From Gammaproteobacteria bacterium (GTDB taxonomy: Bacteria; Pseudomonadota; Gammaproteobacteria; J044): a stretch of 6,376 bases of DNA. The notes beneath the pieces are model-generated. The model was not told where the DNA came from, searched no databases, and worked only from the letters and a program-made list of their open reading frames with translations. Made by a program: the position numbers and the translations under genes. The stretch lies in assembly GCA_003696465.1 (NCBI GenBank), contig RFHG01000068.1, positions 1-6,376 of the forward strand, in the 5' to 3' direction. Positions 1 through 5,747 of this stretch are shown here, one piece after another. Within the stretch, counting starts at the first letter, position 1. The number at the start of each line of letters is the position of its first letter.

Positions 1-943
1 CCGCGCCCTCGAAAGGGGCGACCAGGCTACCTACATGTCGGAGGTGCGCAAGATGCCCAACACGTTCGAGGAGGCCGTCATGAGCACCGCCTCCGAGGGT
101 GCTTTCTCCAACCTGATGGTGACGCTGGCCGAGCGGCTGGAGCTGCTCAAGGCAGGTGTCTACAAGGAGACGGTGGTGCGCGGGCGCCTGCAGTGGACCG
201 AGGACAAGGACTCGCCCGTCGTCTTCGTGCCGTCGCGTAACGGCCCATGGCAGATGGTCAAGAGCTATGCGTCGCCGGCGGGCGGCGCCTCCGTCACGTT
301 CGTGCCCAACAGGGTGAACGACACCGGCATGCTGGTGCCCGAGAACACAGACCAGTTCGGCATAGGCGTCGACCCCTACTCGAAGCGCCACACCACGGGC
401 AGCATAGGGTCGAAGGGCGGCATAGCCGTCTTCCGCAAGTTCGACCCCGTCAACGTGCTGCATACCGACATGTTCGTGGCCGTATACAAGCACCGCCCCG
501 CCACGCTCACCGCCTTCTATGAGGAGGTGCTCAAGGCGTGCTGGTACTTCGGCTGCCAGTTCCTGCACGAGGACAACGTGAGCGGCATAGAGGAGTACGC
601 ACTGTCGCGCGGCTACGCACGCTTCCTGTACCATATACCGGGGCGACGCACCGGCGGCATCACGTCCAACGTCAAGACGAAGCCACGCATGGTGTCGTTC
701 ATGGAGGGCTATATACAGGAGTGCATAGAGAAGATATACTTCATGGACCTCATAGAGGAGCTGATGGCCTACGACATGGAGAACTCGCACCCCTACGACC
801 TGGCTGCAGCAGCCATGATAGCGCTCATGATGTGCCATCGCAGCCGCTCCGACGGCATAGGCATGTGGGGCACGTATGACGACATGCGTGACGTGGAGCG
901 CGTGCGTCGTGAGATGCTCGACATCTCTGTGTTCTACCGATAG
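1..943 (+). CDS. Phage terminase large subunit, C-terminal part (nuclease domain); 5' partial
   Basis: The large terminase is the packaging motor: an N-terminal ATPase pumps DNA into the prohead through the portal, and a C-terminal RNase H-like nuclease cuts the concatemer. Only the end of the ATPase region and the nuclease are here. The frame is open from base 2 to the window edge, so the ATG at 35 is an internal Met rather than the start. Numbering from that Met, MPNTFEEAV (7-15) matches the 'P.t..EAF' stretch that joins ATPase and nuclease domains in this family. GVDPYS (D113), FLHEDN (E179/D180) and YDLAAAAMIAL (D255) have the spacing and context of the three acidic metal-binding positions of the nuclease. 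The gene ends in TAG and is followed by the portal gene, the usual order. Eleven of its 13 Ile codons are ATA, unlike the capsid gene. The ATPase Walker motifs would lie upstream, so the family call rests on the nuclease motifs and gene order. Confidence 0.85.
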   Translation, partial: RALERGDQATYMSEVRKMPNTFEEAVMSTASEGAFSNLMVTLAERLELLKAGVYKETVVRGRLQWTEDKDSPVVFVPSRNGPWQMVKSYASPAGGASVTFVPNRVNDTGMLVPENTDQFGIGVDPYSKRHTTGSIGSKGGIAVFRKFDPVNVLHTDMFVAVYKHRPATLTAFYEEVLKACWYFGCQFLHEDNVSGIEEYALSRGYARFLYHIPGRRTGGITSNVKTKPRMVSFMEGYIQECIEKIYFMDLIEELMAYDMENSHPYDLAAAAMIALMMCHRSRSDGIGMWGTYDDMRDVERVRREMLDISVFYR

Positions 944-956
944 TTGGGTGCGTCCA

Positions 957-988
957 TTTGCAAAAGAAATGTTATGCGCCTATTTTTG
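957..988 (+). promoter_or_regulatory. Bacteroides-type primary sigma promoter upstream of the portal gene
   Basis: The -33 element TTTG is at 957-960 and the -7 element TATTTTTG at 981-988, an exact match to TAnnTTTG, separated by 20 bases. The known Bacteroides consensus is TTTG, 19-21 bases, TAnnTTTG. It lies in the only AT-rich gap of the window, just after the terminase stop. Transcription would start at about 991-998, leaving a leader of only some 12-19 bases before the TTG start at 1010. It would drive the portal gene and probably the scaffold and capsid genes, for which I see no equally good promoter. The motif match is direct; activity is inferred. Confidence 0.72.
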
Positions 989-1009
989 TGCTAACTAAAG
1001 TGTTGAGCC

Positions 1010-3145
1010 TTGGCGCGTACGCAGATAACGAAGGAGGTCTTCCTCGACAAGGTGCGACAGGTCTATAGGGACTGGGGCACCATGGAGCGCCGTATCCCCA
1101 ACTTTCACCTCATCACCCGCTACGTCCGTGGCGAGCAGTCGACCGACAAGTACCGCAAGCTGCTGAGCGTCGACGAGCACGACGGCAACAGCCGCGCCGC
1201 CATCAACTGGCGGCCGGTGTCGGTCATCGACCCCGTGCAGCGTATCGCCGCTGCCCGTATCATGCGCAAGGAGGAGCACATCGTGGCGGTGCCTGTCGAC
1301 AGCAAGGCCCATGACGAAGAGAACAAGTACTTCGCTCGCATGAAGGCGCGCCTCATGCTGCGCGAGCAGCTGATGGCGCAGGGCGGCGACGTCGACCTGC
1401 TGCCGCGCCTCGACGGCGAGCCGGAGACGATAGAGGAGCTGCGCCTCCTCATGGACGGCGGCATGAAGCACCGCCTCGCCAAGGACTACGAGGACGCTGT
1501 CGAGGCCGTCATGACGGCCAGCGGCGTCGACGAGCTGCGCGACGAGGCCATAGCGCAGCTGTTCAACTACGGCTACGCCGCATGGAAGCACTACCTCGAC
1601 AGCGAGGGGCTGCTGCGCGTGCGCCTGGTGCCGCCGGGCCGCCTCATAGCGCCCTACAGCCTCTACGTCGACTGGCGCGATGCCGACGCCATGGGCGAGG
1701 AGATGGACATGACGGTGGCGCAGATACGCGAGCTGTACCCCCAGATGACGGCACAGGAGGAGCGGCAGCTGTACGGTCGCGAGCTGGGGCGGCGTCGCAG
1801 GGACAGCGACAAGGTGCGCGTCGTCTACATGGAGGTGCGCGGCAGCGAGCTGCTCAGCATCGAGCGACGCCCTACCAGCTGGGGCGGCGTCGTGACGCGC
1901 TACGTGCGTGGCAAGGAGACGTCGCGCACCGTGCGCTCGTTCCAGGTGGATCGCATCTACGGCGGCTACTGGGTCGTCGACACCGACATCTGCTTCGGCT
2001 TCGGCGAGGTGCCGGCTACGCCGCGCCAGCTGAGCACGTTCGAGCGGGCCCGCTTCACCTACGTGGCGCGGGCCGTCACCATGGTGGACGGCACGCCCAA
2101 GGGCCTCGCCGTCGACGCCATACCGTACGTCGACGCCTTCCACGTGGCTTGGTACAAGATGCAGCAGGCCATAGCCACCATGCGTCCCAACGCCCTGTTC
2201 ATAGCCGTCGAGTCGCTCGTGGGCGTGCCGCTGCGCGACAAGGACAGGCCGGTGACGGCGTCCGACCTGCTCAACCTGTTCGCAGAGAAGAACGTGCTGG
2301 TGGGTCGCATGCGCGATGAGGCGGGCCGCGCCACCAGCGGCCCCCCTGTGGTGCCCATCAACATGGGCGATGCGCGCATCTTCCAGCAGCTGCGCATGGA
2401 GATGATAGACGCCTACGACCAGGTGCGCCGCCTCTACGGCCTCAACGCCCTCACCGACGCCTCCACACCCAACCCCGACACGCTCACGACCATAGCCAAG
2501 CTGGCCGACCAGGGCACGTCCAACGCCCTCCACTTCGTAGAACGTACCGACAGGCGCCTCATGAGCGCCCTGTACCAGGGCGTGGCCGACCGTATCGCCG
2601 TCACCATGCGTGGCGGCCATCGCCGCATGCAGGCCTTCCTCGAACGCGTCATAGGGCGCGGCAGCGTCCTCATGATCAAGAACAGCGAGCCGTTCTACCT
2701 GTACGACGTGGGCATCACCATCATCGATGCGCCCGACATAGAGGAGCGGCAGGGGCTGGAGGAGGCCATGCAGCAGGCCGTGCGCGAGGGCAGCCTCACG
2801 CCGGCCGACATCATCATGGTGCGCAGCATACGCGACCCGTCGCAGGCGGCAGAGATGCTGGCCATGCGGGTGGCACGCAACAGGCGCATGGCCGAGGAGC
2901 AGTCGATGCGCATGCAGCAGATGAACGCCATGGTGCAGCAGCAGTCGGCACAGCAGGCGCACGAGATGAAGATGACAGAGATGAAGGCCGAGGCCGACCT
3001 CAAGATATACGTATGGCAGAACACGAGGGGCCTGGAGCTGCAGGCCAAGACGGCCGTCGAAGGCGGCAAGCTACAGCTCGAAGCGGCCAAGACAGCCATA
3101 GAAACGGCTCAGCAAGATGGGCAAGCGACATCACCGGTTCAATAA
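1010..3145 (+). CDS. Phage portal protein (711 aa), TTG start
   Basis: The portal is the dodecameric ring at the special capsid vertex through which DNA enters and leaves and to which terminase and tail attach. The call rests on position (directly after terminase, before scaffold and capsid genes), length (about 700 aa, typical of large podovirus and crAss-like portals) and layout. There is a mixed alpha/beta body (about 1-470), a conserved-looking helical segment after YGLNALTDASTPNPDT (476-491), and an amphipathic stretch EERQGLEEAMQQAVREGSL (578-596). The C-terminal helix (about 615-700) is rich in Met and Gln (MRMQQMNAMVQQQ, 633-645), fitting a barrel or coiled coil in the DNA channel. 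A TGA at 1004-1006 leaves TTG at 1010 as the first usual start codon. The next in-frame candidates are GTG 1052 (codon 15) and ATG 1082 (codon 25). An AAGGAGGT at 1031-1038 lies inside the frame, 13 bases before GTG 1052, so the exact start is uncertain. Fifteen of 34 Ile codons are ATA. Confidence 0.83.
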   Translation: MARTQITKEVFLDKVRQVYRDWGTMERRIPNFHLITRYVRGEQSTDKYRKLLSVDEHDGNSRAAINWRPVSVIDPVQRIAAARIMRKEEHIVAVPVDSKAHDEENKYFARMKARLMLREQLMAQGGDVDLLPRLDGEPETIEELRLLMDGGMKHRLAKDYEDAVEAVMTASGVDELRDEAIAQLFNYGYAAWKHYLDSEGLLRVRLVPPGRLIAPYSLYVDWRDADAMGEEMDMTVAQIRELYPQMTAQEERQLYGRELGRRRRDSDKVRVVYMEVRGSELLSIERRPTSWGGVVTRYVRGKETSRTVRSFQVDRIYGGYWVVDTDICFGFGEVPATPRQLSTFERARFTYVARAVTMVDGTPKGLAVDAIPYVDAFHVAWYKMQQAIATMRPNALFIAVESLVGVPLRDKDRPVTASDLLNLFAEKNVLVGRMRDEAGRATSGPPVVPINMGDARIFQQLRMEMIDAYDQVRRLYGLNALTDASTPNPDTLTTIAKLADQGTSNALHFVERTDRRLMSALYQGVADRIAVTMRGGHRRMQAFLERVIGRGSVLMIKNSEPFYLYDVGITIIDAPDIEERQGLEEAMQQAVREGSLTPADIIMVRSIRDPSQAAEMLAMRVARNRRMAEEQSMRMQQMNAMVQQQSAQQAHEMKMTEMKAEADLKIYVWQNTRGLELQAKTAVEGGKLQLEAAKTAIETAQQDGQATSPVQ

Positions 3146-3160
3146 CAACAACAACACATC
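3146..3160 (+). promoter_or_regulatory. AAC-repeat leader before the scaffold-like gene
   Basis: The 15-base gap between the portal TAA and the next ATG is CAACAACAACACATC. It has no G at all in a GC-rich context and no Shine-Dalgarno sequence. Unstructured A-rich leaders are a common way to start translation in Bacteroidota, whose ribosomes depend little on Shine-Dalgarno pairing. The short spacing suggests co-transcription with the portal gene. Its role in initiation is inferred. Confidence 0.45.
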
Positions 3161-4291
3161 ATGGAACTCGACATCAATATCAAGGACGATGGCGGCGCGC
3201 CTGCTCAGCAGGATGGCACGCTGGGCGACGCACTGGTATCGGCCGTCAAGGCGGCGGCGCCGCCGTCGCAGGGACCGTTAGTGACGGACCAGCAGCAGCA
3301 GGACCAGCCGCCGGCAGACCAGCCCGACGCCGACGGCGGCGACGTCAACGTCGACATCGGCAACCAGCAGCCGGCCGCCCCTGCACAGGACCAGCCACAG
3401 GCGGGCCAGCAGGCCGCCGACGACCAGCAGCAGCCCCAGCCACCGCAGCAGGATCAGCAGCCGGCGCTGCCTCCGCTGCTGCAGCGCCTGCAGGAGGACG
3501 AGGAGCTGCGCCTGCTGGTGGGCGCCTACGTGGCCGAGGGCGACCCTGCCGCAGCACACGTGGTGCGCATGGCACAGAAGGTGGATGAGATGGACGCCCT
3601 GAGCGTCATCCGCCAGGCCGTGGCCATCGAGCACCCCGACGCCGACAGCGACGTGCTGGACGCCATGGTGCAGGTGCGCCTGCGCAACGAGGGCGTGAGC
3701 GATGAGATGGACGAGCAGATGCAGCAGCGCATGCTGCAGGTCATCGCCCGCCAGTATCGCGACAAGATCAAGCAGCGCGCCGCCGTGCTGCAACAGAAGA
3801 TAGAGGAGACGATGGGGCAGATGCTCGAAGGGGCCGCGGCGCCCGCACAGCAGCAGGCCGTGCCTGAGGAGGTGCAACAGATCGTTGCGCGCGTCAAGGC
3901 CCATATCGAGGGTAGCCCCGTCACCTCGCTGCTGCGTGAGCACAAGGCAGTCACGCTGCGCGTCAACGGCAAGGAGGTGCGTCTTCCCGTGGAGGACGCC
4001 GACGAGGTCGTTCGCGCGCCGCTGGAGGGCTTCGTGCCGCTGCTGCAGCACGCCGTAGACGAGCAGGGCATGCCGGACATGACCAAGCTGGCGCTAGCCA
4101 TGAGCCTGCTGCGCGACCCGGCCCGCTTCATCAAGCACCTCGTAGGCGTAGGTCGTACCCTGACGCTGGAGGAGCTGGCCGCCGACAAGGGCGACGGGCC
4201 ACGGGCGCAGGAGCCGCAAGGGACGCCGGCAAAGGCCCAGGACGACATACAGTCGCTCGTCGAGGCTATCAACAGGGCCCGTCGAGGGTGA
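3161..4291 (+). CDS. Probable capsid scaffolding protein (376 aa, Gln/Pro-rich N-terminus)
   Basis: I do not recognise a catalytic family. Residues 1-105 are low-complexity and probably disordered, dominated by Gln, Asp, Pro and Ala (for example TDQQQQDQPPADQPDADGGD, 42-61). Residues 106-225 look strongly helical and probably coiled-coil, with many charged residues and Gln. A short section VTLRVNGKEVRLPVED (264-279) looks like beta strands, followed by more helix and a basic C-terminal helix ending SLVEAINRARRG (365-376). A soluble, elongated, acidic-to-helical protein with a basic tail, encoded between portal and capsid genes, fits a P22- or T7-style internal scaffold, whose basic C-terminus usually contacts the capsid protein. 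It starts at ATG 3161, 15 bases after the portal stop. Two of 13 Ile codons are ATA. A portal- or capsid-associated core protein is the main alternative. I see no protease motif such as a Ser-His catalytic arrangement. Confidence 0.62.
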   Translation: MELDINIKDDGGAPAQQDGTLGDALVSAVKAAAPPSQGPLVTDQQQQDQPPADQPDADGGDVNVDIGNQQPAAPAQDQPQAGQQAADDQQQPQPPQQDQQPALPPLLQRLQEDEELRLLVGAYVAEGDPAAAHVVRMAQKVDEMDALSVIRQAVAIEHPDADSDVLDAMVQVRLRNEGVSDEMDEQMQQRMLQVIARQYRDKIKQRAAVLQQKIEETMGQMLEGAAAPAQQQAVPEEVQQIVARVKAHIEGSPVTSLLREHKAVTLRVNGKEVRLPVEDADEVVRAPLEGFVPLLQHAVDEQGMPDMTKLALAMSLLRDPARFIKHLVGVGRTLTLEELAADKGDGPRAQEPQGTPAKAQDDIQSLVEAINRARRG

Positions 4292-4298
4292 CGGCCCT
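4274..4298 (+). other. GC-rich hairpin spanning the scaffold stop codon
   Basis: AGGGCC (4274-4279) pairs with GGCCCT (4293-4298), and GTC (4281-4283) with GAC (4290-4292). This makes a nine-pair stem with one bulged C (4280) and a six-base loop GAGGGT. The TGA of the scaffold gene (4289-4291) sits in the loop edge and right arm. Downstream is ATCCTATTGTTAAC with no T-run, so an intrinsic terminator is unlikely. It may be an mRNA processing or stability element ahead of the capsid gene. The pairing is direct; any function is inferred. Confidence 0.42.
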
Positions 4299-4329
4299 AT
4301 CCTATTGTTAACGACAAACATCAGTAACG
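4299..4329 (+). promoter_or_regulatory. A-rich leader of the capsid gene, no Shine-Dalgarno
   Basis: Between the hairpin and ATG 4330 the sequence turns AT-rich and ends ACGACAAACATCAGTAACG. It contains no purine-rich ribosome-binding site and no TTTG/TAnnTTTG promoter pair. It resembles the AAC-rich leader of the preceding gene and probably serves as an unstructured ribosome landing site for the most heavily translated gene here. Confidence 0.4.
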
Positions 4330-5664
4330 ATGGCAACAATCAGTAAGTCTATCATCAGCGCCGTCCAGTTCCTGGACGAGCCCAGCGTCTATGAGGCGCT
4401 CATCGGCGTGCGCGCTGACGAGCGGTCGGTGGCGGAGTTCTTCCGCATGATCGGCCGGTCGGAGCCGTGCATGCAGACGCAGAACCACTTCTTCGTGGAC
4501 ACGCCCCTGTTCAAGGCCTCCACGGTGTCTGCCTTCACCGACAACTCGGGCACGGCCATGACCGACGTCACGCTGACGCTCGACAGCGCCAGCCACGGCA
4601 TCATCGAGGGTGACCTCGTCATGATCAACTCGACCGACGTGGCCTATGTGCGTGCCGTCACCGGCGCCGACGTGCAGGTCATCGCCATCCCCGACGGCAC
4701 CGGCACGCAGAACGCCCTGACAGTGGCCAACGGCGACACGGTGGTGGTCCTCAGCCATGCCGCCGGCGAGGGTAGCAACGGCGCCACGGCCCGCTACACC
4801 ATCCCGAAGCGGTACGAGTACAACGTGCAGATCTTCAAGGCACGCCGCAAGATCACCGACATCCAGAACGCCAGCCCCATCGAGTTCGAGTGGAACGGCC
4901 AGAACTACGTGTTCTACCAGCAGGAGCGTGAGGGCATCACCGAGCTGATGTACAAGATCAGCGCCGGCGTCCTCTACAACCCTGCCACGCCCAACCACTT
5001 CATGGCCACCACGCCGGGACTCACCGACGCCGACGGTAACCCCGTCAACGTGACGCGCGGCCTGTACGACTGGGTGGTCAATGGCGGTGGTATCAACCTG
5101 GGCAACAACCTGACGCTCGACTTGGCCCAGTTCACGACCATCAGCCGCGAGCTGGACAACGCAGGCGCTGGCACGCAGTACACGTTCCTGGGTGGTTTCG
5201 ACGCCATGGTGGCTATCGACAACACCATCAAGGCGCTGAACGGCACCGTCCTGCCGAACGCCCGCTTCAGCGTCGACGGCCGCACCGTCGACCTCGACCT
5301 GGAGGCCTTCAGCCTGTATGGCCGCTACTGGGTCAAGAAGAAGCTCAACCTGCTGACGCTGTCGGGCGCCCTCGGCGAGACCAACAAGTCGAAGGACTTC
5401 TTCCTGATCCCGCTGGATGACGCAGCCATCAACGGCGGCGGCGGCCGCGTGCCGCGCGTCTCGCTGTGCCACTTCCCGATCCGCGTACAGGGCGGCGTCA
5501 ACCGCTTCTGGTCGCAGGATCAGTCCATCATGATGGCCATGACGGGTATGCTGGCACCGGACGGCGCCACCAACGACAGCGCCACCATCACGGTAGACTA
5601 CACGTCGTACCAGGGGCTGCGCGTCGCCGGCGTGGAGCACATCGCCTGGGGCGCAGTAGCATGA
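4330..5664 (+). CDS. Major capsid protein (444 aa, probable HK97 fold)
   Basis: This should be the shell-forming subunit, present in hundreds of copies per head. Position after portal and scaffold genes, length within the usual range for HK97-fold capsid proteins, and composition (beta-rich, many Gly, Asn, Thr, Asp, no membrane segment) support this. The N-terminus is helical (MATISKSIISAVQFLDEP). Residues about 78-150 form a compact beta-rich section, with IIEGDLVMIN (91-100), VAYVRAVTGADVQVIAIP (104-121) and ANGDTVVVLSHAAGEGSNG (133-151). This resembles an inserted or extended-loop domain seen in capsid proteins of Bacteroidota phages. RYEYNVQIFKARRKITDI (161-178) would begin the core (P/A-domain) region. 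The start is ATG 4330; the TGA stop at 5662-5664 leaves a good capsid-like end (YTSYQGLRVAGVEHIAWGAVA, 424-444, in part). All 27 Ile codons are ATC, the strongest codon optimisation in the window. No large N-terminal delta domain is evident, which agrees with a separate scaffold protein. Confidence 0.85.
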   Translation: MATISKSIISAVQFLDEPSVYEALIGVRADERSVAEFFRMIGRSEPCMQTQNHFFVDTPLFKASTVSAFTDNSGTAMTDVTLTLDSASHGIIEGDLVMINSTDVAYVRAVTGADVQVIAIPDGTGTQNALTVANGDTVVVLSHAAGEGSNGATARYTIPKRYEYNVQIFKARRKITDIQNASPIEFEWNGQNYVFYQQEREGITELMYKISAGVLYNPATPNHFMATTPGLTDADGNPVNVTRGLYDWVVNGGGINLGNNLTLDLAQFTTISRELDNAGAGTQYTFLGGFDAMVAIDNTIKALNGTVLPNARFSVDGRTVDLDLEAFSLYGRYWVKKKLNLLTLSGALGETNKSKDFFLIPLDDAAINGGGGRVPRVSLCHFPIRVQGGVNRFWSQDQSIMMAMTGMLAPDGATNDSATITVDYTSYQGLRVAGVEHIAWGAVA

Positions 5665-5681
5665 TACAGGGCATCATCAGG

Positions 5682-5738
5682 TTTTTTTTGTGATCGTCAT
5701 GTGTGGGGGGCCGCGTGCCCCCCGCCTTTAAAAAAAAA
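5682..5738. other. T8 tract, GC hairpin and A9 tract in nested inverted arrangement
   Basis: A run of eight T (5682-5689) and a run of nine A (5730-5738) flank the GC hairpin at 5703-5725. The tracts are complementary, so the transcript could form an outer U8:A8 helix enclosing the inner stem with an uneven internal loop. On either strand the order is T-tract, hairpin, A-tract, the reverse of a standard bidirectional terminator (A-tract, hairpin, T-tract). A weak five-pair stem, ATGAT (5661-5665) with ATCAT (5673-5677), lies four bases before the T8 and could give a weak terminator there. Confidence 0.45.
5703..5725 (+). terminator. Strong GC hairpin after the capsid gene, possible (partial) terminator
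   Basis: GGGGGGC (5705-5711) pairs with GCCCCCC (5717-5723) around a five-base loop CGCGT, extended by a T-G wobble and a G-C pair to nine pairs. It lies 38 bases after the capsid stop. Only CTTT follows before an A-tract, so the U-tail is poor. Termination is likely to be partial, or the stem may protect the 3' end of the capsid mRNA. It would lower expression of the next gene relative to the capsid gene. Confidence 0.5.
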
Positions 5739-5747
5739 TGAAGAGCA
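5727..5747 (+). promoter_or_regulatory. Poly-A leader of the post-capsid gene
   Basis: TTT and A9 (5727-5738) followed by TGAAGAGCA precede ATG 5748. An A-rich region directly upstream of the start is typical of well-translated Bacteroidota genes; AAGAG is at most a weak Shine-Dalgarno match. An out-of-frame ATG at 5738 opens an eight-codon frame (MKSNDRHT, stop 5762-5764) that overlaps the true start and could modestly interfere. Confidence 0.4.

Noticed and set aside
35..37. ATG at 35 as the terminase start
   Set aside because: The frame is open upstream to the window edge with sensible residues, and the ATPase domain required in this family is missing, so the gene must begin outside the window.
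941..994. Possible recoding of the terminase TAG stop (code 15, as in some gut Bacteroidota phages)
   Set aside because: Readthrough would add only 16 codons (stop TAA 992-994) that run through the promoter and use codons absent elsewhere, such as ATT. None of the five genes has an internal TAG, and Gln is encoded abundantly by CAG.
974..1018. Inverted repeat GCGCC (976-980) and GGCGC (1012-1016) around the promoter -7 box
   Set aside because: Only five firm pairs with a 31-base loop, and the left arm lies upstream of the expected transcript start, so it is not an RNA stem; too short to call an operator.
995..2962. 655-codon open frame on the minus strand opposite the portal gene
   Set aside because: Its product is a monotonous Leu/His/Val/Ala/Arg-rich sequence with no domain sense. 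It exists because the GC-rich portal gene avoids TTA, CTA and TCA codons, which would be minus-strand stops. The portal frame has coherent protein features and the start context.
3278..4051. 257-codon minus-strand frame opposite the scaffold-like gene
   Set aside because: Leu/His-rich mirror of CAG and GAC codons, without recognisable protein features.
4321..5640. 439-codon minus-strand frame opposite the capsid gene
   Set aside because: Same codon-register shadow effect, nearly coextensive with the capsid gene and with low-complexity Val/His/Arg/Asp composition. No promoter motif was found for it on the minus strand.
5661..5693. Ten-codon frame MIQGIIRFFL overlapping the capsid stop as ATGA
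   Set aside because: The ATGA overlap is a classic coupling signal, but the frame is too short to support as a gene and ends in the T8 tract; chance is the simpler explanation.
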